Under the pieces are notes generated by a model. The model searched no databases. It saw only the letters and a list, made by a program, of their open reading frames with translations, and was not told where the DNA came from. A program made the translations under genes and the position numbers. Shown here in pieces: positions 50,067-58,367 of a stretch of 64,000 nt of DNA; position 1 is the first letter of the stretch, and every line of letters begins with the position of its first letter. Source of the stretch: Streptomyces sp. ERV7 (lineage in GTDB: Bacteria > Actinomycetota > Actinomycetes > Streptomycetales > Streptomycetaceae). The stretch lies in assembly GCF_001653515.1 (NCBI RefSeq), contig NZ_LYOY01000051.1:1403235-1467234 (forward strand), read 5' to 3'.

Positions 50067-51857
50067 TTGAGCAACCCATCTCCCTTTCCCTCCCCGTTAC
50101 CGTCCTCCTCCTCGTCCTCCTCCCCACCACCCGTACCGCCGCAGCTCCGCACCGCGCACCTCGACACCTTCGTCCAGGACCGTCTGCCGCCCGCCTCGCT
50201 CCAGCCGGACACCCTGCTCGACCTGCCCACACTGCGCTTTCCGACCCGGCTGAACTGCGCGACCGAGCTCCTCGAAGGACCCTCGGGACCGGCGGACCGC
50301 GCGGGCCGGCTGGCGGTGCTCTCACCGCACGGGGTGCGCTGGACGTACGCGGAACTCCTCGCCACCGTCTCGCGCATCGCTCATGTGCTCACCGAGGACA
50401 TGGGCCTGGTGCCGGGCAACCGGGTGCTGCTGCGGGGCTCCAACACCCCGATGCTGGTGGCGATCTGGCTCGCGGTGGTGCGCGCCGGCGGGGTGGTCGT
50501 GGCCACGATGCCGCTGCTGCGCGCCAAGGAGCTCGCGTATGTGATCGACAAGGCGCGCATCACGCACGCCCTGTGCGAGTCCGCTCTCGGCGCCGAACTG
50601 GAGTCGGCGCGGGCCGAGGGGAGCCGGCTGCGGACGATGTACTTCCGCGCCGAGGCGTCCGCTGACGAGGCCCCGGAGCCGCACCCGGACGCCGACCTCG
50701 ACCGGGCCATGGCCGGGCACCCCGACTGGTTCGCGCCGGTCGACACCGCCGCCACCGACCCCTGCCTGGTCGCCTTCACCTCGGGCACCACGGGGATGCC
50801 GAAGGCGACCGTGCACTCGCACCGCGACGTGATGGCCGTGTGCAGCTCCTTCCCCCAGCACGTGCTGCGGGCCACCGGCGACGACCGGTTCATCGGCACC
50901 CCCTCGCTGGCGTTCACCTACGGCCTCGGCGGGCTGCTGCTCTTCCCCCTGCACATCGGCGCCTCCGTCGTGCTGCTCGACCGTGCCTCGCCGCAGCAAC
51001 TGGCCCGCGCGATCGACGAGTTCCGCGCCACCGTGTGCTTCAGCGGCCCGACCGCGTACCGGGCGATGTGCATGGACCCGGCCCCGTACGGAATGTCCTC
51101 GCTGCGCGAGTGCGTCTCGGCGGGTGAGCCGCTGCCGCCGGTCACCCGCAAGATGTGGAAGCAGCGCACCGGCCACGATCTGATCGACGGGCTCGGCTCC
51201 ACCGAGATGCTGCACATCTTCATCGCGATGCGCGGGGACGAGGCCGCGACCCGGCCCGGCGCGCTCGGACGCCCGGTGCCCGGCTACCTCGCCGCGATCG
51301 TCGACGACGCGGGCCGCCCGCTGCCGTACGGCGAGGTCGGCGCGCTGGCCGTCAAGGGGCCCACGGGCTGCCGCTACCTCGACGACGACCGCCAGGTGGA
51401 CTACGTACGCAACGGCTGGAACCTCACCGGTGACGCCTGCTGGGCCGACAAGGACGGCTATCTCCACTATCACGCCCGCCTCGACGACATGATCGTGTCG
51501 GCCGGGTACAACATCTCGCCGGTCGAGGTCGAGGCCACGCTCCTGACCCATCCGGCCGTCCGGGAGTGCGCGGCGGTCGCCGCCCCCGACGACGAGCGCG
51601 GCACGGTGGTGCAGGCCCATGTCGTGCTCGCGAAGGGCTACACCCCCTCCCGCGCACTGGTCCTGGAACTCCAGCAGTTCTCCAAGACCGAGATGGCGCC
51701 CTACAAGTATCCGCGCCTCATCTCCTTCTGCGACGCACTCCCCCGGGCCGGCACCGGGAAGGTCCAGCGCTTCCGACTGCGCGGCGCCGCGGCCGACGAC
51801 GGCTCGGGCCCGTCGGCCGAACTGGAAGGAGCAGCCGGTGACGCTGCCTCCGCCTGA
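50067..51857 (+). CDS. AMP-binding acyl/aryl-CoA ligase, benzoate-CoA-ligase-like
   Basis: A 596-residue ANL-superfamily enzyme: 'FTSGTTGMPKATVHSHRD' (P-loop), 'LIDGLGSTEMLHIFI', hinge 'YHARLDDMIVSAGYNISPVEVEATLLTHPAVRECAAVAAPDDERG' and catalytic lysine in 'GTGKVQRFRLRG'. The overall pattern matches benzoate/2-aminobenzoate-CoA ligases, so an aromatic or similar carboxylate is the likely substrate. It begins with an odd Ser/Pro-rich ~25-residue leader. TTG 50067 follows AAGGGCAGG. It overlaps the thioesterase by 20 bases; first gene of a three-gene operon. Confidence 0.85.
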   Translation: MSNPSPFPSPLPSSSSSSSPPPVPPQLRTAHLDTFVQDRLPPASLQPDTLLDLPTLRFPTRLNCATELLEGPSGPADRAGRLAVLSPHGVRWTYAELLATVSRIAHVLTEDMGLVPGNRVLLRGSNTPMLVAIWLAVVRAGGVVVATMPLLRAKELAYVIDKARITHALCESALGAELESARAEGSRLRTMYFRAEASADEAPEPHPDADLDRAMAGHPDWFAPVDTAATDPCLVAFTSGTTGMPKATVHSHRDVMAVCSSFPQHVLRATGDDRFIGTPSLAFTYGLGGLLLFPLHIGASVVLLDRASPQQLARAIDEFRATVCFSGPTAYRAMCMDPAPYGMSSLRECVSAGEPLPPVTRKMWKQRTGHDLIDGLGSTEMLHIFIAMRGDEAATRPGALGRPVPGYLAAIVDDAGRPLPYGEVGALAVKGPTGCRYLDDDRQVDYVRNGWNLTGDACWADKDGYLHYHARLDDMIVSAGYNISPVEVEATLLTHPAVRECAAVAAPDDERGTVVQAHVVLAKGYTPSRALVLELQQFSKTEMAPYKYPRLISFCDALPRAGTGKVQRFRLRGAAADDGSGPSAELEGAAGDAASA

Positions 51858-52278
51858 CCCCGGCCCGACCGGCTTCACCCAGCACAAGCGCGTCTTCTTC
51901 CACCACTGCGATCCGGCGGGCATCGTCTTCTACCCGCAGTATCTGCTGCTGATCAACGAGGTGCTCCAGGACTGGTTCGAGACAGGTCTTGACGTCGGCT
52001 ACGCCGGGCTGTTCGCCGAGCGCCGGATCGGCATTCCCACCGTCCGCCTCGAATGCGACTTCCTCGCCCCGAGCCGGCTGGGCGACGAGCTGGAGATCAC
52101 GCTCACCGTCGAACGCATCGGAAAGTCGTCGTTCGAGCTGCGGTACGAGTGCGCCGGGTCACCGGGCCAGGACGTACGCGCCCGGATCCGCGCGGTGCTG
52201 GTGACCACCTCGCTCGACGGACACGGCCCGATCCCCATTCCCCAGGACATCCGCACAGCGATGGAGCGTTACTCATGA
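51838..52278 (+). CDS. 4-hydroxybenzoyl-CoA thioesterase-like hotdog protein
   Basis: A 146-residue hotdog enzyme with the 4HBT signature 'HHCDPAGIVFYPQYLLLINEVLQDWF' (catalytic Asp in CDPAG) and 'IPTVRLECDFLAPSRLGDELEI'. It would hydrolyse aryl- or acyl-CoA or act as an editing/release enzyme for the ligases on either side. GTG 51838 has AAGGAG 6 bases upstream; the next gene overlaps by ATGA. Confidence 0.86.
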   Translation: MTLPPPDPGPTGFTQHKRVFFHHCDPAGIVFYPQYLLLINEVLQDWFETGLDVGYAGLFAERRIGIPTVRLECDFLAPSRLGDELEITLTVERIGKSSFELRYECAGSPGQDVRARIRAVLVTTSLDGHGPIPIPQDIRTAMERYS

Positions 52279-53861
52279 CGAGCAACCGCACGGACTCCGC
52301 CACCGGTCCGATCGGCCTGATCGAGACCGACGGGCTCGGCGCCGGCAACTTCTTCCGCCTCGCCGCCGCGGCCGCGAGCGAGACGACCGAGACCGTGATC
52401 GAACTCGACCAGCCCTATCACGCTCCCACCGGGGTCACCCACGAGAGACTCTCCCTGTCGGCGCTCGACGAGCTCACCGACCGGGTGGCCGCCGGGTACT
52501 ACGCCGACGGCATCCGCCCCAAGGACCCGGTGGCGGTCTTCGTGGCGGAGAGCGTGCGCTACCTCGTGCACTACATCGCGCTGACGAAGATCGGCGCGAT
52601 CCCCGTGTTCGTGAACAGCTCGCTCCCCTCGGAGATCGCGGCGCGGTTCATCGAGCACGTGGGCGCGGCCGCCGTGGTGTCCGACCCCGAGCGGCTCGCC
52701 GAGGACCGGCTGCCGATCGCGTACTACGCCGAGGAGCCGTACGGCCAGGGCGCCTTCAAGCTCTTCACCCACGAGGACGACGACCCGGTGCTGATCGCCC
52801 ACACCTCCGGGACCACGGGCATCCCGAAGGCCGTGCAGTTCAACCACAAGGGGTTCTTCTTCGGGGTGAGGCAGCAGATCAGGGCCGACCTCGGCTCGCG
52901 CATCCTCTCCGCCCTGCCGCAGAGCCACGCGTCCGCGATCTCCGTACTGATGTCGGCGGTCGCCCGGCGTGCCACCACCCTGCTCGCGACCCGTCGCGGC
53001 CCCGAGGACATCGCCCTGGCCATCCAGGAGTTCCGGCCGCACCTGGTCGCGGGTTTCCCCAAGACCTTCGTCGACCTGTGCCGCGTCGACCTGGACGCGT
53101 ACGACCTGTCCTCGGTCGCGCGCTGGATGTCCACCGGCGACGCCAACCACGAGCGGCACATACGCAAGCTGGTGGCGCGCGGCAACCACGTCGACCGGGA
53201 CGGGAGTCCGCAGCCCGGTTCGCTGTTCATCGACAACTTCGGCTCGTCCGAGTTCGGCTTCGCCATGTTCCGTACGGTGCACACCCCCACCAGCGACCGC
53301 TACCAGCGGTGCATCGGCCGGCCCTTCGGCTGGGTGGAGGTGGAGATCTTCGACGCGGACGACGAGCCCGTGGCACACGGCACGGTGGGCCGCCTCGCGC
53401 TCAAGTCGCCCACGATCACGGGGGGTTACTGGAACAACAGCCTGCTCAGCGAGAAGAACCGGATCCAGGGCTACTGGCTCACCGGCGATCTCGCCTATCG
53501 CGGTGAGGACGGCCTCTACTTCCACGTCGACCGGACGACGGACCGGATCACCACCGCGAACGGAGTCCTCTACAGCGCCCAGACGGAGGAGCTGGTACTG
53601 CGCCACTTCCCCGACCTCGTCGACTGCTCGATCGTCGGAGTGGAGAGCGCCGACGGCGACAGCCAGCTGCCCGTGCTGACCATCGACGTGCCCTCCTCCG
53701 AGGCGGAGTTGGAGGAGCTCCGGTTACGTGTCAACACTCTGCTGGCGGAGCGGGGCTGGCCGCCGATCGAGAAGGTCCTCGTCAAGGGCGCCGAGGAGCA
53801 CGTGGGCGTCACGGGGAAGGCGCTGAAGCGCAGTATGCGGGTGGCCTTCTCGGAGGCCTGA
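52275..53861 (+). CDS. Second AMP-binding ligase (fatty-acyl-AMP/CoA ligase-like)
   Basis: A 528-residue ANL enzyme of a different branch: 'HTSGTTGIPKAVQFNHKG' (P-loop), 'FIDNFGSSEFGFAMFRT', 'GYWLTGDLAYRGEDGLYFHVDRTTDRITTANGVLYSAQTEELVLRHFPDLVDCSIVGV' and Lys in 'GVTGKALKRSM'. The substrate is unclear. With one ligase before it and a thioesterase between, the operon seems to activate two acids, or one acid in two steps. Last gene; a strong hairpin follows. Confidence 0.83.
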   Translation: MTSNRTDSATGPIGLIETDGLGAGNFFRLAAAAASETTETVIELDQPYHAPTGVTHERLSLSALDELTDRVAAGYYADGIRPKDPVAVFVAESVRYLVHYIALTKIGAIPVFVNSSLPSEIAARFIEHVGAAAVVSDPERLAEDRLPIAYYAEEPYGQGAFKLFTHEDDDPVLIAHTSGTTGIPKAVQFNHKGFFFGVRQQIRADLGSRILSALPQSHASAISVLMSAVARRATTLLATRRGPEDIALAIQEFRPHLVAGFPKTFVDLCRVDLDAYDLSSVARWMSTGDANHERHIRKLVARGNHVDRDGSPQPGSLFIDNFGSSEFGFAMFRTVHTPTSDRYQRCIGRPFGWVEVEIFDADDEPVAHGTVGRLALKSPTITGGYWNNSLLSEKNRIQGYWLTGDLAYRGEDGLYFHVDRTTDRITTANGVLYSAQTEELVLRHFPDLVDCSIVGVESADGDSQLPVLTIDVPSSEAELEELRLRVNTLLAERGWPPIEKVLVKGAEEHVGVTGKALKRSMRVAFSEA

Positions 53862-53899
53862 CACTGATTCCTGCTCCTGGTCCGGCTCACCCACCGTCC

Positions 53900-53929
53900 G
53901 CCCCGGTCTCGCCGCTGCGAGGCCGGGGC
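53900..53929. terminator. Bidirectional hairpin terminator
   Basis: GCCCCGG (53900-53906) pairs with CCGGGGC (53923-53929) and CTCGC with GCGAG inside, giving a near-perfect stem between convergent genes. Confidence 0.6.
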
Positions 53930-53960
53930 CGCCGCGCGGGTGGCTTCACCCCGGTCGAGG

Positions 53961-54812
53961 TCAGCGGTCCCGCTCCGCGAAGACCTCGCGCGCGGCGGCG
54001 ATCCCGTTGAGGGCCGCGGGGAATCCGGCGTACCCGGCCATCTGCGTGATGACCTCGACGACCTCCTCGCGGGTGCCGCCGACGTTGAGCAGGCCGTGGA
54101 TGTGCACGCGCAGTTGCGGGGCGGCGGTGCCGAGGGCCGTGCACATGGCGACGGTGGCCAGCTCGCGGGACTTGAGGTCGAGGGCGGTACGGGAGTAGAT
54201 GTCGCCGAACGCGAACTCGATGATGTAGCGCCCCAGGTCGGGCGCCATGTCCTGGAGGGAGGCTACGACGGCGTCCCCCGCGTGGCCGTCCACTTCGGCG
54301 AGCTTGGCGAGCCCCCGCTCGTACCGCTGGTCGCGCTCGCCGGTGTCGGCCGGCTCATGGGCGAGTCCGGGCCGGTCGCGGAACGCCTCGCGGGCGACCG
54401 CGATGCCGTTGAGCGCCGCGGGTATCCCGGCGTAGACGGCGGCGTGGATGAGCACCTCCACGACCTCGGCCGGGGTCACACCCACGTTCAGCGCCCCGTC
54501 GATGTGGAAGCGCAGCTGGGGAGCGGCCGTCCCCATCGCGGCCAGCGCGGCGACGGTGGCCACCTCGCGCTGGCGGAGGGTGAGCCGGTCGTTCGCCAGG
54601 AGCTCCCCGTAACCGAAGGAGACCGTCATCCGGCCCAGGTCGGGGGCGATGTCGGCGAGGCTGTCGAGCACGGCGGGGCGCTCGCTGCCGCTGACCTTCC
54701 GCAACAGGGCGAGACCGCGCTCGAAGCGCTCGTCGGTGTCGGGGGCGGTGCCGGTGGCAGCGGCGGCGGAAGAGGCAGAGGATGCGGTTCCGGAGTTCTG
54801 TGCGCTGTTCAT
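53961..54812 (-). CDS. Double carboxymuconolactone decarboxylase-domain protein
   Basis: A 283-residue protein with two tandem CMD/AhpD-like domains (~30-150 and ~165-283), each with 'LTLRQREVATVAALAAMGTAAPQLRFHIDGALNVGVTPAEVVEVLIHAAVYAGIPAALNGIAVAREAF'-like order. The AhpD CxxC is absent (at most one Cys), so it is PcaC-like rather than a peroxidase partner. The start codon lacks a binding site and the promoter -10 lies only ~7 bases before it, so the mRNA is probably leaderless. Divergent from the DsbA-like gene around a MerR-type operator. Confidence 0.85.
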   Translation of the reverse strand: MNSAQNSGTASSASSAAAATGTAPDTDERFERGLALLRKVSGSERPAVLDSLADIAPDLGRMTVSFGYGELLANDRLTLRQREVATVAALAAMGTAAPQLRFHIDGALNVGVTPAEVVEVLIHAAVYAGIPAALNGIAVAREAFRDRPGLAHEPADTGERDQRYERGLAKLAEVDGHAGDAVVASLQDMAPDLGRYIIEFAFGDIYSRTALDLKSRELATVAMCTALGTAAPQLRVHIHGLLNVGGTREEVVEVITQMAGYAGFPAALNGIAAAREVFAERDR

Positions 54813-54830
54813 ATGACCGAAACTAGAACC

Positions 54831-54844
54831 TGGAGCGCACTCCA
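54831..54844. promoter_or_regulatory. MerR-type operator between CMD and DsbA-like genes
   Basis: TGGAG-CGCA-CTCCA dyad. Read on the minus strand it lies in a long spacer between TTGCGT and TAGTTT (19 bp), the stretched layout typical of MerR-activated promoters such as NmlR/AdhR. The regulator is not in the window. Confidence 0.6.
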
Positions 54845-54894
54845 ACGCAAGCGGACCGCCCTCGGCGCAGCTCACAGATGAGGAAGAGCACCAC

Positions 54895-55461
54895 ATGGCA
54901 GATGAGATTCCGACGGGCGGGCGGTATGTGGAGCTGTCACCACCCGCCCCGAGGACCACCTCCGGCACAGTCGAGGTGTGGGAGTTCTTCTGGTACGGGG
55001 ACCCGCACTCGTACGCCATGGAGCCGGCCGTGCGCCGCTGGGCGGGGAGGCAGACGGGGGTGACCTTCGTCCGCGTCCCGGTGCCCTTCGGCGGGCCGTG
55101 GGACGCCCATGCGCAGCTGCACTTCGCGCTGGAGGCCCTGGCGCACGCCGACACCGCGACCATGCACGCCGTGTACGAGGCCGTCCAGCACCAGGGGAGG
55201 CGGCTGGCCGATCCCGACGAACAGGCGGACTTCGTCGCCCGGCTCGGCGTCGACCGCGCACGCTATCTGTCCGTCCTCAACTCCTTCGGGGTGAAGGGTC
55301 AGTTGGCCGCCGCCAAGGCGCAGGTGCGCAGAGCCGGCGTCCAGCGGGTTCCCACCTTCCTCGTCAACGGGAAGTACCGGAGCGATCTGAAGACGGCGGG
55401 CAGCCCCGCCGAGCTGATACGGGTGGTCGAACGGCTCGTGGTCATGGCGCGGGCTCGGTAA
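54895..55461 (+). CDS. DsbA-family thioredoxin-fold protein lacking the CxxC
   Basis: A 188-residue DsbA-like protein. The active-site region reads 'EFFWYGDPHSYAMEP': the C-P-H-C of DsbA is D-P-H-S (residues 36-39), so it cannot form a disulfide. The cis-Pro loop 'VQRVPTFLVNGKY' and the helical insertion are intact. There is no signal peptide. It could be a glutathione/mycothiol-binding isomerase-type enzyme (2-hydroxychromene-2-carboxylate isomerases share the fold) or a binding protein. GAGGAAGAG precedes the ATG. Confidence 0.82.
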   Translation: MADEIPTGGRYVELSPPAPRTTSGTVEVWEFFWYGDPHSYAMEPAVRRWAGRQTGVTFVRVPVPFGGPWDAHAQLHFALEALAHADTATMHAVYEAVQHQGRRLADPDEQADFVARLGVDRARYLSVLNSFGVKGQLAAAKAQVRRAGVQRVPTFLVNGKYRSDLKTAGSPAELIRVVERLVVMARAR

Positions 55462-55517
55462 CCCTCGCCCCACCGGCCGTCGGTCGGCCCCCATTCGGCG
55501 AGCAGGACCGATACTTC

Positions 55518-55535
55518 ATCACTCTGGGGAGTGAT
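55518..55535. promoter_or_regulatory. ATCACT-N6-AGTGAT inverted repeat
   Basis: A 6-bp inverted repeat ~95 bases before the YiiX-like gene, possible regulator site. Confidence 0.3.
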
Positions 55536-55628
55536 CCTCCGAACCACGTGTCGGATGCGCGGCGGCGGTGGGCATGGCAGCAGCGAACCTGCGCCCACAG
55601 CCGCACACGACAGACGGGAACGCCCCCC

Positions 55629-56618
55629 ATGCCCCTCCCCTCCGAGCTCAGAACCGGTGACGTCGTCCTGACACGCGGCACGGGACACATCTCCCGTGCC
55701 ATCTGCCTCCTGGACGGCTCCGAGGTCAGCCACGCCGCGCTCGCGATCGGGCCGGACACCCTGGCCGAGGCCGTCGGCGAGGGCCTGCACACCCTCACCT
55801 ACGCCAAGGCCCTCGACGAGCACGACCTCGTCGTCGGGCGTACGCTGACCCACCCGGCGGACATGGCCCCCGTCCTCGACGTGGCCCAGCGCTATCTGGG
55901 CTCCCGCCACGCCTACGCCCACCAGCAGATCGTGCTGCTCGCCGTACTGGCCCTCACCCGGCGCATCCCGCTGCCACCGGGCGGAAAGCACATGGTGCGC
56001 GCCGTCCTGGACCGGGCCGCCGGAGTCCTCAACACGATGGCCGAGCGCGGCCAACAACCGATGATCTGCTCCGAGTTCGTCTACCGCTGCCACACGGAGG
56101 CCCGGCCCGCGCCCCCGTACGCCCTGGACCTCCGGATGCGCGCGGCCACGGCACCCGCCGGGGAGGAGACGCTTCTGCGGTGGGCCGAGGGCCATCCCGC
56201 GCTCCCCCGCGTCCCGCTGAAGGCGCCCACCGCACTGGGGGCGTACGACCCCGTCGGCGCCGAGGCCGCGCTCGCGCCCGTGCTCTCCTCGTACAACGCG
56301 GCCGTCGGCAAGGCGAACGGCATCCCCGCCGCCCAGCGCCTTCCCGGCGTCGGCGCCCCGACCGACCCCAGCGACGAGGAGCTGCTGGCGTCCATGACGG
56401 CGTTCGGCACCGCGCTGCACCAGGCCGCCGGCGCGGACAGCGACGGCGCCGAGCCCCTCACGCCCCACCAGGCCTTGGAGAGGATCCGCGTCACCGAGGC
56501 CGAGCCGAACTTCGTCACCCCCGGCGACCTGCTGCGCACCCTCTCCCTCACCGAGAAGTACCGCGCGCCCATCGGCGGAGCCGCCTCCGTCACCTCCGGT
56601 CTCCTCGATCCCCGCTAG
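55629..56618 (+). CDS. YiiX/YebB-like permuted NlpC/P60 hydrolase
   Basis: A 329-residue protein. The permuted papain-like fold shows 'LRTGDVVLTRGTGHISRAICLLDGSEVSHAALAIG' (His of the active site) early and 'QPMICSEFVYRCHTEA' (Cys nucleophile) at ~residue 140. The last ~150 residues are a disordered, Ala/Pro-rich tail without motif. No signal peptide, so it acts in the cytosol, perhaps on amide- or thioester-linked lipids or peptides. The start has only a weak binding site. Confidence 0.8.
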   Translation: MPLPSELRTGDVVLTRGTGHISRAICLLDGSEVSHAALAIGPDTLAEAVGEGLHTLTYAKALDEHDLVVGRTLTHPADMAPVLDVAQRYLGSRHAYAHQQIVLLAVLALTRRIPLPPGGKHMVRAVLDRAAGVLNTMAERGQQPMICSEFVYRCHTEARPAPPYALDLRMRAATAPAGEETLLRWAEGHPALPRVPLKAPTALGAYDPVGAEAALAPVLSSYNAAVGKANGIPAAQRLPGVGAPTDPSDEELLASMTAFGTALHQAAGADSDGAEPLTPHQALERIRVTEAEPNFVTPGDLLRTLSLTEKYRAPIGGAASVTSGLLDPR

Positions 56619-56689
56619 GACCGGTCCGGCAAGAGCGCCGAACGCGACACCTGCCGCGCGGTATCGGACAAATACCTTGCACCCCCATC

Positions 56690-56705
56690 AACAATCCGCG
56701 TTGTT
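56690..56705. promoter_or_regulatory. AACAA-N6-TTGTT inverted repeat before DUF4956 gene
   Basis: A 5-bp inverted repeat in the AT-richer spacer ~80 bases before the DUF4956 start. Weak candidate. Confidence 0.3.
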
Positions 56706-56786
56706 CATCGACAAGTTGCCTGCCGTTCACTCTCCGTACTCCTAGAGTCTGGGTGTCCCACCCCCGAACTCACAGGGAGCGGAGCC

Positions 56787-57419
56787 ATGGACTCATTGCG
56801 TCACCTCACCGCCCATCTCGGTCTCGACCTCACGGCGATATGTCTGCTGACCTTCGCGATCTACTACCCGAGACACCGGCGACGCGACCTCGTACCCGCG
56901 TATCTCGCCCTGAACGTATCCCTGTTCACCATCGTCGCGGCCCTCGCCGAGGTCGGTGGCAGCGGCGGCATGGCGCTCGGGTTCGGTCTGTTCGGCGTCC
57001 TGTCGATCATCAGGCTGCGCTCCGACGCCGTCCAGCACGAGGAGGTGGCGTACTACTTCACCACCCTCGTCCTCGGCCTCATCTGCGGGCTGCCGCACCT
57101 GGCGTTCGGACTCGCCGCCGCGATGAGCGCCGTCCTCCTGCTGGTCGTCTACACCGCGGACCACCCGAGGCTGCTGTCGGGAGTACGACGCGCGGTCATC
57201 ACCCTCGACGCCGTGCACAGCGACCCCGACGCGCTCCGCGCGGACCTCGCGCTGCGACTGGGCGAGCCGATGCAGTGGACGGTCATGGAGGTCGACTTCG
57301 TCCGCGATCTGATGGTCCTCGACGTCCGCTACCGCGAGCCCGGGGCGGGCGTGGCGCGTCGACGGGCCGGAGGCAACGAGGTCGTGCGCCGCACCGAACC
57401 CCTCCTGGACGCGGCATGA
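56787..57419 (+). CDS. DUF4956 membrane protein
   Basis: A 210-residue protein with about four membrane helices in residues 10-125 ('LDLTAICLLTFAIYY', 'LALNVSLFTIVAALAEV', 'GLFGVLSIIRLRSDAVQHEEVAYYFTTLVLGLICGL', 'LAAAMSAVLLLVVY') and a cytosolic ferredoxin-like tail. 'GFGLFGVLSIIRLRS' is the DUF4956 signature. It is coupled by ATGA to the VTC-domain gene, a pairing seen in other bacteria, so it probably anchors or channels the polymer. GGGAGCGG is the binding site. Confidence 0.86.
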   Translation: MDSLRHLTAHLGLDLTAICLLTFAIYYPRHRRRDLVPAYLALNVSLFTIVAALAEVGGSGGMALGFGLFGVLSIIRLRSDAVQHEEVAYYFTTLVLGLICGLPHLAFGLAAAMSAVLLLVVYTADHPRLLSGVRRAVITLDAVHSDPDALRADLALRLGEPMQWTVMEVDFVRDLMVLDVRYREPGAGVARRRAGGNEVVRRTEPLLDAA

Positions 57420-58273
57420 CCACCGACACCGGCGCACCGGCGCGGACCGCGGCCTTCCGGGCCATCGACGAGGCGGCCCACCGGGCCCGGCCCATCTCCC
57501 TGGCCGAACTCAACGAGCGGTCCGCGCTGCTCGCACGCTTCGACCGCAGCTATCTGGTGCCGACCGCGACATTCCTGCGCGTGATCGGCCAACTCACCCG
57601 GCCCTCCCACCACGGTGAGCCGTTCCGGGCGCTGGCCATCGACGACCGGCGCGCCTTCCACTACCACTCCGTCTACTACGACACCCCCGGACTCCGCTCC
57701 TTCCACGACCACCGCCAGGGCCGCCGCCTCCGCTTCAAGATCCGCGAACGCCTCTACGCGGACAGCGGCGAGCGGCAGTTCGAGATCAAGCTCAAGGGCG
57801 GCCGTGGTGACACCGTGAAACACCGCAGCCCCCTGACGGGCACGGACACCCCGCTGGACACCGCCCCGCAGGCGTTCCTCGCGGACACCCTGCACCGCGC
57901 CTACGAGATCGCCCCGCCGCCGTTGCTGGGGCCCTCGCTCACCACGGACTACCTGCGCTCGACGTTCGTGGCCGACGGCCGGCGCATCACCTGCGACGCC
58001 GGGCTGGTCTGCGTCGACCTGCGCGGCGGGCGGACCGTGCGCTGCGACGGCGGCCTCGTGCTCGTCGAGACCAAGTCGGCGGAACACCTCACCGAGGCGG
58101 ACCGCCTCCTGCACGCCCACCGCGTACGGCCCGCCGTCTTCACCAAGTACTGCGGCGCCCTCGCCGTACTGCGCCCGTCCCTCCCCGCCAACCGCTGGCG
58201 CCGCGCGGCCCGCAGGGCGTTCACCGCCGAGGGGACCACGGAGGGGCCGGGGTGCCATAGGACTTCCCTATAG
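57416..58273 (+). CDS. VTC-domain protein (polyphosphate polymerase-like)
   Basis: A 285-residue triphosphate-tunnel-fold protein: 'ALLARFDRSYLVPTATF' (tunnel entry), 'HYHSVYYDTPGLRSFHDHRQGRRLRFKIRERLYADSGERQFEIKLKGGRGDTVKHRS' supplies the basic and acidic residues of the tunnel, 'LVLVETKSAE' the late Glu-Lys, and 'FTKYCGAL' the end. The fold polymerises ATP gamma-phosphate into polyphosphate in VTC4. It lies directly behind the DUF4956 membrane partner. Confidence 0.86.
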   Translation: MTTDTGAPARTAAFRAIDEAAHRARPISLAELNERSALLARFDRSYLVPTATFLRVIGQLTRPSHHGEPFRALAIDDRRAFHYHSVYYDTPGLRSFHDHRQGRRLRFKIRERLYADSGERQFEIKLKGGRGDTVKHRSPLTGTDTPLDTAPQAFLADTLHRAYEIAPPPLLGPSLTTDYLRSTFVADGRRITCDAGLVCVDLRGGRTVRCDGGLVLVETKSAEHLTEADRLLHAHRVRPAVFTKYCGALAVLRPSLPANRWRRAARRAFTAEGTTEGPGCHRTSL

Positions 58274-58367
58274 CGCCTGCTGACATTTCGTCTTTGCCTC
58301 TCGCTCTTTCCCGTACGTACCGTGTTTCTGTCGAGCGGACAATTACGCGATCGAGAGGACCGGTGGC

